The translations under genes and the position numbers were made by a program. Of a stretch of 64,000 nucleotides of DNA, positions 23,748 to 33,088 are shown in pieces. The DNA lies in the NCBI GenBank assembly GCA_030066195.1, contig JASJCB010000008.1, positions 1 to 64,000 of the forward strand. The letters run 5' to 3'. This DNA comes from Acidobacteriota bacterium. Lineage in GTDB: Bacteria; Acidobacteriota; Holophagae; Acanthopleuribacterales; Acanthopleuribacteraceae. Each line of letters opens with the position of its first letter. Position 1 is the stretch's first letter. The notes under the pieces were generated by a model that saw only the letters and a program-made list of their open reading frames with translations, made no database searches and had not been told where the DNA came from.

Positions 23748-25469
23748 ATGACGACCTGGGATATTCCCGAAGAGGCACTTGAAGAAGAAATCGGCATACC
23801 GGAACTGTTCACCGGCCGCCATGAAGATCTTGCCTATTTTCTGAACTGGGCCGTGGAAGCCAAGCGGAAGCTGAGCCAGTCCCACGTCATTCTCGCCCGC
23901 AAGCGGCGGGGTAAAACCGCGCTGGTGCAACGCCTCTTCAATATCCTCTACACCCAAAACGATCCCAAAATCATCCCCTTCTATATTCGCATCGACGAGG
24001 GACCCACCACGCGACTCCAATTTTCCGTTCGTCTATTTACCGCCCTGATCAGCCAGTACCTGGGTTTTAAAAGACGCGATCCCGCACTGATTCGAGAAGT
24101 GCTCTCTCTAGACCGGCTGGAAAAAGAAACAGTGGACGATCCTATCTTGTTGCGAAAAGTTGAAGATATGCAGGCGTATGTTGCCAAACAAAATTCGGAG
24201 CTTGCCTGGGAGTTGGCCCGCGAATCGGGCCATACCATTTCATCCCTCAAGGATGAGCGCATCATCCAAATCATCGACGAGTTCCAATATCTCGAAGATC
24301 GCGCCTATGTCAATGACGACCAAAAGGTCCTGGCCAAATTGGGCTCCTTCTACCAGCGCACCGGCTCCAGCAAGGTTTCCCCCCAAATCATTACCGGCAG
24401 TTATATCGGTTGGCTCTCCAAGATTGTCAACCGCATGGTGGGCCGCTACGACCACTATTACCTGGAGCCGTTGACCACCGATGAAGCCTTTGCCGCCGTT
24501 TACAATTATTCCACGGTCCTGCGGCGAGAGGTCAGCGACGAAACGGCCGCTTATATGGTCGAAGCCTGTCACCGGGACCCCTACTATATCGCCCGGACCT
24601 TCAGAAGCCAATGCCCACGCAAGGACCTCACGTCCAAGGACGACATTCGCGAGATTCTTCAATTTGAAACCGGTGAAAAGGGCAACATCTACGCGATGTG
24701 GATGGAATATCTGGAGCACGCTTTTACACGCATCAACGACAAGAATGCTAAAAAAATCGTGCTCTATCTGGCCCACCACGGCGAGAACGAACGCACCCGC
24801 AAAGAGATCCTCGATGATTTGAATCTGGATATGGACGACTATGATCTGGAGAAAAAGCTACACAAACTGGTCAAGGCCGATATCATCGCGGGAGGTCGCT
24901 CTAATTATGTTTATCAAGGACTGGGCGATCCGATCTTCGCCATGGTGATCCGCAAGAAATATCAGCAGGAAATCGATCAGGTCCCCATTCAGAACATCGA
25001 GGGCGATCTCTACCGGCAACTCAAGCAAGTCAAAGGTGCGGTTGCCTATTACAAAGGGGTCAACGCCGAGTACCGCATCCTCAACCGCGTCTTGTTCCTG
25101 GGCCAAAAGCGAACGCCGGCGGCAAATGCCTTCCACGGCGTGCCGGAGGGTTTTGAGCTCGGCCCGTTCGCCGGGATCGGCAAGCGTAAATGGCATGTGG
25201 ACCAGGAGCACAGTCTGGAAGCAGACCTTTATGCTGAAGCGGAAGATACAAACGGCAGCGATCTGATCATGGAGATCAAACATGTGGAAAACCTGTCGGG
25301 GTTGGCCATGATCGAGGCATTCATCGCCAAATGTGAACAACTGCGCGAAAGGCTGCCGCGCCCGACGACCTTTGCCTTCTATAGTGAAACCGGTTTCACG
25401 GACGTACAGGCCGCCCGGTTGGAAGCCGCGGGCATCATGTACAGCGACGGCAACAAGCTCTTCAGCTAA
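23748..25469 (+). CDS. AAA/STAND-like ATPase with nuclease-like C-terminus
   Basis: The 573-aa protein binds a nucleotide through a P-loop with an atypical start, 'ILARKRRGKTALVQR' (~47-61), as in archaeal-type ATPases, and a Walker B 'IIQIIDEFQYLED' (~172). A winged-helix segment follows ('RKEILDDLNLDMDDYDLE'). The last ~140 residues contain 'HSLEADLYAEAE' and 'SDLIMEIKHVENL', fitting the D...ExK pattern of PD-(D/E)XK nuclease folds like the DUF234 tail of such ATPases. Its cellular role is unknown; relatives are often linked to mobile or defence DNA. The first 42-bp unit of array 3 begins 29 bases after its stop. The ATG at 23748 follows GAGGTGG. Confidence 0.65.
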   Translation: MTTWDIPEEALEEEIGIPELFTGRHEDLAYFLNWAVEAKRKLSQSHVILARKRRGKTALVQRLFNILYTQNDPKIIPFYIRIDEGPTTRLQFSVRLFTALISQYLGFKRRDPALIREVLSLDRLEKETVDDPILLRKVEDMQAYVAKQNSELAWELARESGHTISSLKDERIIQIIDEFQYLEDRAYVNDDQKVLAKLGSFYQRTGSSKVSPQIITGSYIGWLSKIVNRMVGRYDHYYLEPLTTDEAFAAVYNYSTVLRREVSDETAAYMVEACHRDPYYIARTFRSQCPRKDLTSKDDIREILQFETGEKGNIYAMWMEYLEHAFTRINDKNAKKIVLYLAHHGENERTRKEILDDLNLDMDDYDLEKKLHKLVKADIIAGGRSNYVYQGLGDPIFAMVIRKKYQQEIDQVPIQNIEGDLYRQLKQVKGAVAYYKGVNAEYRILNRVLFLGQKRTPAANAFHGVPEGFELGPFAGIGKRKWHVDQEHSLEADLYAEAEDTNGSDLIMEIKHVENLSGLAMIEAFIAKCEQLRERLPRPTTFAFYSETGFTDVQAARLEAAGIMYSDGNKLFS

Positions 25470-25497
25470 GCTACTATTTCCCATTCCGTATCACCGG

Positions 25498-25666
25498 AAG
25501 CAAAGAATCACCACTGATTCCTCGTTCCTGAAAGTCGGGACGTAAAGAATCACGATTGATTTTTAACGTCCCGACTTTCAGAAGCAAAAAATCACTCGCA
25601 ATTCCTCGCGCCCGGTTTTGCAGAATCGAGGAATCAGTCCCAACTCTGCGCGCCCGGACAAGCGAG
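25498..25666. repeat. Array 3: four 42-bp units with internal palindromes
   Basis: Units start at 25498, 25540, 25582 and 25624, exactly 42 bases apart, with GAATCA (AAATCA in the third) at offset 7 in each. The first units hold the palindromic pair GAATCA-N4-TGATTC. Units 1-2 create a very stable hairpin: CTGAAAGTCGGGACGT (25528-25543) pairs perfectly with 25566-25581. The array lies between the ATPase gene and the hypothetical gene and may also terminate transcription. Confidence 0.85.
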
Positions 25667-25836
25667 GGCGAGCAATGCCGGCGGTTTTCCTCGTCCCACA
25701 TTTACATCCTACCTATTCAAATATATGTTCAATCGAAAAGAATATATCCTATATGGAAATGATCCTATGAGAGCATTAAGATCCATTCAAGGCGCGGAGG
25801 AAAGGCCGTCGCGCAAGGAATAAAAAGGAGTGAATC

Positions 25837-26775
25837 ATGCGCTTGTTGGACATGAGAAGCGATACCCTCCGCGAGGCGTGGTTGGACCGCATGCTGAAGA
25901 CCGCTCGACTGAGCGGGGATTTCGGTGCGGGTTTGTTGCCCGAAAGCCTGGTCAACCGAGGCCTCGCCTTGGGAAGCGCTTTTCCGGCGGCGCTTGCAGC
26001 TAAGATCCAGGCGTTGAGCACACGTCATCAGCAGGTCCTCGCGTGCGATGCAAACCTGGCCGAACTCGCCAAATGGTGTCGGTCGTTCTGGCGGATGTTG
26101 AAGGCGCGGGCCCTGGTGCTGGATCATTCCTCCGAGATCTTCAAAATCTACGGTTTGGATACATCGGGTAAGTTCCTGACCGCCCGCTACAAGCGGGATT
26201 GGCTGAAATACGCAGGGACCATGATCAAAGCGGAAGCGGTGGCCGTGGCCAGGGGTTATCCGGCCATGGATCTACCCAAGATTGCCGTCATTGAAACAGC
26301 CCTGGCCGATGCGGAAGCCTCCTGTCAGGGAGTGGATCGCGCCAACCTGGTTCATCAGGCCGCCCTGACCGACCTGAAGGCCGCACGAGATCGGGTGGAC
26401 GAACTGAGAGGAGATGTCTACGCCTACCTGCGCTTCGCTTTGCGGAGCCTCAGTCCGTCCCGTCGGCGAGAAGTCATGCGCCGCTATGGCTTCGTCTTCA
26501 GCGGTGACCTGGAACAAAACTCAAGTCAAGACCCGCCGCCGAGCCGTAGTGAAATAAAACCGGAATGGGATACGCCCTCCGCAAGGATAGACGATGACCC
26601 TCTACCGATGGAGACCCCGCCCGAACCGGATGACGAAACAAACAAAGCGGAGACAGAGCCGGGGTTGCCGCCTCCCGAACCTGACGCGTCAATTGCCGGC
26701 CAAACTACCCAACCGGAGGATGCCCCGAAGAGATGCACCGACGAGATGCTCACGCCAAGTCACCAACCCCCGTGA
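25837..26775 (+). CDS. Hypothetical protein with disordered C-terminus
   Basis: I do not recognise this 312-aa protein. Residues 1-225 look helical and basic ('MRLLDMRSDTLREAWLDRML', 'FLTARYKRDWLKYAGTMIKA', 'LSPSRRREVMRRYGFVF'). The last ~85 residues are rich in Pro, Asp and Glu and probably disordered. There is no signal peptide or membrane segment. AAGGAG precedes the ATG, supporting a real gene. It follows array 3 and converges on the cyclase gene. Confidence 0.6.
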   Translation: MRLLDMRSDTLREAWLDRMLKTARLSGDFGAGLLPESLVNRGLALGSAFPAALAAKIQALSTRHQQVLACDANLAELAKWCRSFWRMLKARALVLDHSSEIFKIYGLDTSGKFLTARYKRDWLKYAGTMIKAEAVAVARGYPAMDLPKIAVIETALADAEASCQGVDRANLVHQAALTDLKAARDRVDELRGDVYAYLRFALRSLSPSRRREVMRRYGFVFSGDLEQNSSQDPPPSRSEIKPEWDTPSARIDDDPLPMETPPEPDDETNKAETEPGLPPPEPDASIAGQTTQPEDAPKRCTDEMLTPSHQPP

Positions 26776-26810
26776 TCTCCCGTGAAGTGGCCTTATCCGG
26801 CTTCGGTTTC

Positions 26811-27458
26811 TCAGCTCTTGACGGCAAGATCGGTCGTAGGGATCAAGACAGCGCGGACCGGGGAGGCGTCGGCTTCTTCGATGCGCAGGGGTAGGGCGCT
26901 CAGGAAGTAGATGCCCTCCGGTACGTCCGTCAGGACGATGCCTTCCAATACGGCCAGGTCGCGGTCATAGATTCGGCGGTGCGATTCCAGGGGTTTGCTG
27001 TCGGAGGGATCTACCGACGGCGTGTCGATGCCAACCAGGACCACGCCGGCATCGGCCAGGTAGTCGACCAAATCCGGGGACAGCGAGTTGAACTCGTCCT
27101 GCCAGCGGTCCGGGTCGGGGAAGGAGTCGGTGGCGAACAGGATGCGCGGGGTTTCGACAGGTATTTCCTCGATATGGTGCGGGTAGATGCGGGCATCGGG
27201 GGCCAGGTTTTTGGGCCGGATGACCTGGCAGGGTCCCAGGTAGCGCGACAGATCGCGGGAGGCGATATCGCGGCCCTCCGGGTGATAGTGGGAGGGCGCA
27301 TCGGCGTGAGCGCCCACGTGGACCGTAGTGGTCATCGATGACAAGACCAGGTTGTGGCCCTGCTTGAAATCCAGGGCGACTTCGCGCCGGAAGGGCTGAT
27401 CGCCGGGGAAGACAGCGGATCGCGGCGAGATGACCGGGGAAATATCGATAATCTTCAC
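26811..27458 (-). CDS. Cyclase family protein (KynB-like)
   Basis: The 215-aa enzyme belongs to the metal-dependent cyclase/kynurenine formamidase family, shown by 'VHVGAHADAPSHYHPEG', the His/Asp zinc motif, and 'DVPEGIYFLSALPLRIEEAD' near the end. KynB hydrolyses N-formylkynurenine in tryptophan breakdown, and the length fits. No other kynurenine-pathway gene is nearby, so the substrate could differ. It lies 55 bases downstream of mdh on the same strand. Confidence 0.8.
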   Translation of the reverse strand: MKIIDISPVISPRSAVFPGDQPFRREVALDFKQGHNLVLSSMTTTVHVGAHADAPSHYHPEGRDIASRDLSRYLGPCQVIRPKNLAPDARIYPHHIEEIPVETPRILFATDSFPDPDRWQDEFNSLSPDLVDYLADAGVVLVGIDTPSVDPSDSKPLESHRRIYDRDLAVLEGIVLTDVPEGIYFLSALPLRIEEADASPVRAVLIPTTDLAVKS

Positions 27459-27513
27459 GGAAACTCCCGGAACACGGGAGCCGTCGCCCGGCTCCCATGG
27501 TTTGGGAAACAGG

Positions 27514-28497
27514 TTAGGAAAGCAGGTCTTTGACCACGTCGCGCTCTGCCAACAGTTCGTCGTTGGTCGCTTTCAGTTTTTCCGCGGCGAAGTCGTTGTG
27601 CTCCAGCCCCTGGACGATTTCGTAGTTGCCGTCGCCCTTGCTGACCAGCGGGTAGCTGAAGTAGATGCCCTTGTCAACGCCGTAGGAACCGTCGGACAGT
27701 ATGGCCGCTGAGAACCAGTTGCCCGCTTCGGTAGGCGTGATGAAGTGTTTGATGTGGTCGATGGCGGCGTTGGCAGCGGAAGCGGCGGAAGAGGCGCCGC
27801 GAGCCGCGATGATGGCCGCACCGCGTTTTTGTACGGTGGGAATGAAGGCGTCATTCAACCACGCGTGATCGGTGATGACCTCGGGTACGGGTTTGCCGTT
27901 GATGGTGGCGTTGTAGAAGTCGGGGTATTGGGTCGACGAATGGTTGCCCCAGATGGTCATGTTCTTCACCGCTTCCACGGGGACGCCGGCTTTTGTGGCC
28001 AGTTGGGTGCGGGCGCGGTTCTGGTCCAGCATAGTCATGGCCGAGAAACGCTCCATGGGAATGCCGGGTGCGTTGCTTGCGGCAATCAGGCAGTTGGTAT
28101 TGCAGGGATTGCCCACAACCACGGCGCGCATGTCATCGGCCGCGTTTTCCAGTGCCTTGCCCTGGCCCGTGAAGATAGGCCCGTTTGAGGAGATCAGGTC
28201 GTTGCGTTCCATGCCCGGCCCGCGGGGTCTGGCGCCGACGAAGATGACCCAGTTTACGCCGTCGAAACCGGCGGCCGCGTCCGAATTCATTTCGATTCCG
28301 GCCAGCGTCTCGAACGCGCAGTCGTCCAATTCCATGGCGACGCCCTCGAGGGCTTTCATGGCAGGGGGGATTTCCAGCAGGCTGAGGACCACTTTGGTGT
28401 CGGGCCCGAACAACTGACCCGAGGCAATGCGAAACAGAAGGCTGTAGCCGATTTGGCCGGCAGCGCCGGTCACGGCAACTTTAACGGTTTTTGACAT
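27514..28497 (-). CDS. mdh: Malate dehydrogenase
   Basis: The 327-aa enzyme interconverts malate and oxaloacetate with NAD(H) in the TCA cycle. It has the N-terminal Rossmann motif '[16 protein letters not shown]', the substrate loop around '[15 protein letters not shown]', and the catalytic His in '[13 protein letters not shown]'. This is the cytosolic-type MDH of Thermus and many bacteria. The start at 28497 follows AGGAG; an ATG five codons upstream would sit before the ribosome site. Confidence 0.95.
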   Translation of the reverse strand: MSKTVKVAVTGAAGQIGYSLLFRIASGQLFGPDTKVVLSLLEIPPAMKALEGVAMELDDCAFETLAGIEMNSDAAAGFDGVNWVIFVGARPRGPGMERNDLISSNGPIFTGQGKALENAADDMRAVVVGNPCNTNCLIAASNAPGIPMERFSAMTMLDQNRARTQLATKAGVPVEAVKNMTIWGNHSSTQYPDFYNATINGKPVPEVITDHAWLNDAFIPTVQKRGAAIIAARGASSAASAANAAIDHIKHFITPTEAGNWFSAAILSDGSYGVDKGIYFSYPLVSKGDGNYEIVQGLEHNDFAAEKLKATNDELLAERDVVKDLLS

Positions 28498-28558
28498 GGA
28501 TGGCTCCTGCATTTTTCAAAAGAATGAAAGGTCCGACGGGCCGAAGCCCGAGCCCTAC

Positions 28559-28587
28559 ATTATGGCCGCTCGGGCCGGTTTATTCAA
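28559..28587 (-). promoter_or_regulatory. Predicted mdh promoter
   Basis: On the minus strand TTGAAT (28587-28582) and CATAAT (28564-28559) are separated by 17 bases, about 60 bases upstream of the mdh start. A 7-bp inverted repeat (GCCCGAG 28546-28552 / CTCGGGC 28569-28575) spans the -10 region and could be an operator. Confidence 0.45.
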
Positions 28588-28655
28588 TTGATAAGCGCAA
28601 GAAGAACTCGAAACCTGACAGCCTTTCGAACGGCAGCCGGGTCTGACTTATGAGT

Positions 28656-30008
28656 TCAGCCGAAGTTCAGGCTGTAGGCCACGTACAGAATGATCGCGGG
28701 CGCTACGATGCGGGTCGCGATTTGGAAGAGTTTGAACAGACCCGGCCGCTCATCCATGCCCAGTTCGGTCGAAACCAGCTTCTGGTCCAGGACCCAACCC
28801 ACGAACACCGAGATCAGGAAGCCGCCTACCGGCAGCACCCAGTTGGAGGTGACGTGGCCCAGAATGGCCAGGAGGCCGTTTTTACCGGCAAACTGAAGAT
28901 TGGTAAGGGCGGGCACCGCGCCCAGGGACAGCGCGGTCAGAACGGTGACCGCATAAATGCCGACGGCGGCGCCGAAAGTGGCCTTGTGACGGGGAATGCC
29001 GATTTTATCGATCAGCAGCGCCGTAACCACTTCCAGCATGGAGATGGTAGACGACAGCGCGGCAAAACCCACCAGAACGAAGAAGATAGGAGCCAGGATG
29101 GACCCCAGCGGCATTTGTGTGTAGAACATCTTGGGAATCACCACGAACAGCATGTTGCCGGAATCGGCACTGATCTGTCCCTGGATCTGGGGGAAAGTGA
29201 ACAGAATGGTAAACATGATGATGGTCGCAATCAGGGCGATCAGGGTATCCAGGGCCGTAATGGACAAGGCCGCCCTACCGATGGATTCCTTGCGGCTCAT
29301 ATAGGAGCCGTAGGTAATCATGGCGCCCATGCCCAGTGAAAGGGTGAAGAAGGCCTGGCCCAGTGCTTCCAGCACGCCCATTTTGCTCAGTCCGCTGAAG
29401 CGCGGGGCGAACAGGTAGGCGATCGCCTCGCCGAAGCCGTCCAGGGTGAAAGAGTTCACGACCAGTAGCAACAGGATGAAGATCAACACCGGCATCAGGA
29501 TACGGGTAGCTTTTTCAATGCCGCCCGAGACGCCGCGATAAACAATGACGGCGGTAATCAGCGAAAAGAGGAAGGACAGGCCCAACTGCAGCGGACCGTT
29601 GGCCGTGAAGGCGGCGAAGTCCTGGTCCTGGTAGCCGTTGATACTCCAACCGATACAATTGACGAACGAGGAAATGGACCAACCCGCGATGACGGCGTAA
29701 AAAGCCAGGATGAAGCCGCCGCAGGAAACGCCCAACCAACCCAACGCGCCCCATAAGGGTCCCCCAAGTTTTTCGAAGGCGGGCACCGTACTTTTCTGAG
29801 CGGTGCGGCCGATGAGGATTTCGCACATCATGACCGGCAGGCCCACCGCGGCAATACAGATCAGGTAAAGCAGTACCCAGGCGCCGCCGTTGTTCTCCCA
29901 TGCAACGTAGGGGAAACGCCACAAGTTCCCTAAACCCACGGCAGAACCCGCCGCGGCCAGAATAAATCCAAAGGAACTACCCCACTGTTCTCGTTTGTCG
30001 GACATCAT
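28656..30008 (-). CDS. Sodium-dependent transporter (NSS/SNF family)
   Basis: This 450-aa inner-membrane protein is a Na+-coupled symporter of amino acids or related solutes. The family signature 'AAAGSAVGLGNLWRFPYVAW', which lines the Na+/substrate site, is at residues 14-33. About eleven hydrophobic segments follow, consistent with the short bacterial branch of the family (LeuT/TnaT-like). The substrate cannot be assigned. The gene is divergent from the DUF4388 gene and lies upstream of mdh on the same strand, with a gap of about 160 bases. Confidence 0.9.
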   Translation of the reverse strand: MMSDKREQWGSSFGFILAAAGSAVGLGNLWRFPYVAWENNGGAWVLLYLICIAAVGLPVMMCEILIGRTAQKSTVPAFEKLGGPLWGALGWLGVSCGGFILAFYAVIAGWSISSFVNCIGWSINGYQDQDFAAFTANGPLQLGLSFLFSLITAVIVYRGVSGGIEKATRILMPVLIFILLLLVVNSFTLDGFGEAIAYLFAPRFSGLSKMGVLEALGQAFFTLSLGMGAMITYGSYMSRKESIGRAALSITALDTLIALIATIIMFTILFTFPQIQGQISADSGNMLFVVIPKMFYTQMPLGSILAPIFFVLVGFAALSSTISMLEVVTALLIDKIGIPRHKATFGAAVGIYAVTVLTALSLGAVPALTNLQFAGKNGLLAILGHVTSNWVLPVGGFLISVFVGWVLDQKLVSTELGMDERPGLFKLFQIATRIVAPAIILYVAYSLNFG

Positions 30009-30196
30009 CTCCTCCCATGAATCGATGAATCGAAATTATGGTGTCTGTTATAGATCTTATCATGGTTCGCGCCTCTGCCAAGGATCGAGTTCATACCCTC
30101 CCGGTAAGATTCGATTGCCGTAAGTTAAGTGAATTATGCCGCTTGTCGATAAAGTCGTAGTAAGATAAGTAAAACCGGCGGCAGGTCGGGGGTTTT

Positions 30197-32440
30197 ATGA
30201 CGGAACCGTTTCAAGATTATCAACTGCATCGAGAGTTGGTCACACTTTGGGAAGGGAAACAAACCGGTACTCTGACCGCCGAAGTAGACGGTTACACCAA
30301 GACGCTCTATATCAAAGACGGCATGGTGGTTTTTGCCGCAACCGACGACCCCAATGAGAAGCTGACCCAGATTCTCATCGGCCAGGGCAAGTTTACCCAG
30401 GACCAGTATGACGGCGTGAAGGACAACTTCAACGAAGAGGTTTCCATCGGCCGCAACCTGATCGAGATGGGCCTGATCACTCAGCAGGAGTTGGCTCAGG
30501 GCGGCAAGGAACAGGTCTACCAGGTCTTCAGCAACGTCATGCACAGCGAGCGCGGCACCTTTGCCTTCGAGGAAGAGGAACTGCCGGGCGGTGTGGTCAG
30601 CCTGCCGCCCAAGTACCCCGACGCCTTCTTTCGGACCATTTTGGACTTCGCCGACAAGGCCTGGCTTTCCAATCAGTTCGGCGCCGATCTGAACTTCGTG
30701 GCGCACCGAAAGGAAAAGGCCGAACCCAATTTCTCCCAAATCGAGATCGGCGACTTTGCGCCCGAGATCTTCAACCTGATCGACGGGGAAACCGACTTCA
30801 ACCACATGGCCTTCGAGGTAGATGTCGACGATTTCCTGCTGCTGAAGTTCCTCTACGCCTTGCAACTGCTGGGTTACGTGGAATTCAAGGAACCCGAGGA
30901 CGCACCGGAAGAGGATCCCCTGCCCGACCTCACCGGGTCCGAGGAAGAACAAGCGGAAGCGGAGGAAGACGACGAGCCGATTCCCGAACCGGACGCCGAT
31001 GATGTGATCAATGAGTTAAGCGAGGCCATGGCCGAATCGGACGAACTGGCGCAGATGGGCGAGGTTTCCATGGAGGAGACGGTCCAACTGCCCAAAAGCA
31101 TCGTCGATGATCCCAATCCCGGTTCCATGGATGTCACCATGGAAATCTCCAAAGACGCCCTGGCCGATGCGGCGCCCGGCTTTCTGGACGAGGAGGAACC
31201 GGAAGAGGATGAGGAGCCCGATACCGCATCGGTTTTCGAGGATACCGGCGACGGCATCGCTCCCTTCGCGGAGGAACCTGAAGAAGAGTTCGAGGAAGAA
31301 ACCGAGGCGGGTTTGGACGATCTGGGCGTTATGTCCTCGCAAATCTTCGAGCAAGAACTCAGCAAGATGGAAGAGCCCGAAGACGAGCCCGAGGACAAGC
31401 TGCAAGGCGTCATCATGCCCGATCCCGAGGACGAAGATGACGAGTTAGGCGCCGAGAAGGAGCCCAAACAACCGCTCAGCCATGAGGAACGGCGCAAACG
31501 CCTGTTGGTTTTGACCACGGTCCTGTTCTTCATCTTCGCCGGGTACCTGTTCATCAACAGGCCGGACATGAGTTTCATCGCCAAATACCTGCCCGGTGGG
31601 TTTGAACCCCCGCCCGACGTAGAGTCAGAACTGGCGGCTATGGAAGCGGACCAGGAGCAGCAACCGGCCGAAGAACCCGCCGAAGACCCGCCCGCGGAGG
31701 CAACCACCACGGCTCAAACCGATCCGCCGAAGGACGCCGGCGCCGCGGAGCCCGAGCCGACCTCGGACCCGGTTGAATCGGCCGAATCTTCGCAACCAAC
31801 GGAAACTATCGCCGCCAAAACCACCCCGCAACCCGCAACCAGGACCCTGGCCCGGCAACCCGATCCTGATAAAGAATTCTTCAGCCCCATTGCGGAGGGC
31901 TGGGATCCCAATACCGGCAGGCCGTCCGGTGAGAACCTTTCCTACGCCAAGGCCAAGGTGCCCAAGACACCGGCAGGGGGCGCGAATCTTTCGGATGTGT
32001 CGCGTGCGCCGGAACGAACGGTGACACCGCCTTCCGAAACCAGACCCGCGCCTTCGACAAATACGTCCGACAGGCCGGCTGCCGAACCTCGGCAGCCCGT
32101 GGCCGGCGGCAACGCGTCGGCCCTATTGACCGCGGGTGATTACGTCGGTGCGGCGCAAGTGTGGGCAAGGGAAAAACAAGGTCAAAGGAACCGGTACACG
32201 CTTGCCCTGTTCCTGATTTGCGAGGAACAAAGCGTGCGCAACACGATTCGGGACGCCGGGGGATCGAACCTGTTGTATCTGCTGCCGAAGCGCTATAATG
32301 GCCGCGATTGCTATTGGGCCTGCTGGGGTGATTACGACACCTATCGTCAGGCAACCAAGGCCATCGCCCAATTGCCCGAGGCGTTGCTTGCCGAGCGATC
32401 GCGTATTACGGTGTATTCCCTGCGCAACCTGATTCCCTAA
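30197..32440 (+). CDS. DUF4388 protein with membrane anchor and SPOR-like tail
   Basis: The 747-aa protein starts with a DUF4388/PATAN-type region (residues 1-~230; 'LWEGKQTGTLTAEVDGYTKT', 'LYIKDGMVVFAATDDP', 'IEMGLITQQELAQGG'). A ~190-residue Glu/Asp-rich linker, one transmembrane segment (~435-453, 'LLVLTTVLFFIFAGYLFI') and a Pro/Ala/Glu-rich stretch follow. The last ~100 residues ('RYTLALFLICEEQSV', 'LYLLPKRYNGRDCYWACWGD') look like a SPOR-type domain, which binds denuded peptidoglycan. The topology suggests a cytoplasmic sensory N-terminus linked to the cell wall. The thioredoxin gene follows after 9 bases. Confidence 0.7.
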   Translation: MTEPFQDYQLHRELVTLWEGKQTGTLTAEVDGYTKTLYIKDGMVVFAATDDPNEKLTQILIGQGKFTQDQYDGVKDNFNEEVSIGRNLIEMGLITQQELAQGGKEQVYQVFSNVMHSERGTFAFEEEELPGGVVSLPPKYPDAFFRTILDFADKAWLSNQFGADLNFVAHRKEKAEPNFSQIEIGDFAPEIFNLIDGETDFNHMAFEVDVDDFLLLKFLYALQLLGYVEFKEPEDAPEEDPLPDLTGSEEEQAEAEEDDEPIPEPDADDVINELSEAMAESDELAQMGEVSMEETVQLPKSIVDDPNPGSMDVTMEISKDALADAAPGFLDEEEPEEDEEPDTASVFEDTGDGIAPFAEEPEEEFEEETEAGLDDLGVMSSQIFEQELSKMEEPEDEPEDKLQGVIMPDPEDEDDELGAEKEPKQPLSHEERRKRLLVLTTVLFFIFAGYLFINRPDMSFIAKYLPGGFEPPPDVESELAAMEADQEQQPAEEPAEDPPAEATTTAQTDPPKDAGAAEPEPTSDPVESAESSQPTETIAAKTTPQPATRTLARQPDPDKEFFSPIAEGWDPNTGRPSGENLSYAKAKVPKTPAGGANLSDVSRAPERTVTPPSETRPAPSTNTSDRPAAEPRQPVAGGNASALLTAGDYVGAAQVWAREKQGQRNRYTLALFLICEEQSVRNTIRDAGGSNLLYLLPKRYNGRDCYWACWGDYDTYRQATKAIAQLPEALLAERSRITVYSLRNLIP

Positions 32441-32449
32441 GAGGTTCAC

Positions 32450-32896
32450 GTGACAGACAAAATCATCATGCGCTGTCGGCAATGCAGCGCCAAAAACCGT
32501 GTGCCCGTCGACGTACGCCGCGCGCGTTGCGGAAAATGCCGAACGGACCTGGACCCCGCGCCCCTACTCACCGGTAAGGTCCGCATCATCGACGATCCCG
32601 GCTTTGAAAGCCAGGTGCTGGGCGCCCCGATTCCGGTACTCTTGGATTGCTGGGCGGACTGGTGTCAACCCTGCCGCGTTCTGGCGCCGACCCTGGACGC
32701 CATGGCGGCCGAATTCAAAGGCCGTTTGTCCGTTTGCAAGCTGGATATCGAGGCCAATCCCATGACCGCATCGCGGCTTCAGGTGCAAAGCATTCCCGCT
32801 CTCTTCCTCTATGACAATGGGAAGCTGGTGGATAAATTTATCGGGCTGATGCCTAAAGAAACCCTGGTACGCAAGATTTCACCTCGTCTTTACTGA
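32450..32896 (+). CDS. Thioredoxin-2-like protein with zinc motif
   Basis: The 148-aa protein has an N-terminal zinc ribbon ('MRCRQCSAKN', 'RARCGKCRTDLDP'; two CxxC pairs) followed by a thioredoxin fold, the layout of TrxC. The active site reads 'WADWCQPCRVLAPTLD', CQPC instead of the common CGPC, which should shift its redox potential. 'VQSIPALFLYDNGKLVDKFIG' carries the conserved cis-Pro. The start is a GTG after GAGGTTC, 9 bases from the preceding stop, so the two genes are likely co-transcribed. Confidence 0.88.
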   Translation: MTDKIIMRCRQCSAKNRVPVDVRRARCGKCRTDLDPAPLLTGKVRIIDDPGFESQVLGAPIPVLLDCWADWCQPCRVLAPTLDAMAAEFKGRLSVCKLDIEANPMTASRLQVQSIPALFLYDNGKLVDKFIGLMPKETLVRKISPRLY

Positions 32897-33088
32897 TGCG
32901 GGATAAGAATTTCCCTATTCTTGGATCTTACTCAAAACCTACTCTTCTCCGGTTCGAAATGGTGTAAAATGAAGTGATAACTCATGCGCGAGTATCGCTC
33001 ACCCTACCTACTCCCTTCAATATCGCGTATGAGCAGCCATTTCCTTCATCGCGTCACACAAAATATCAGACGATAGGGGCTTGTTCCC

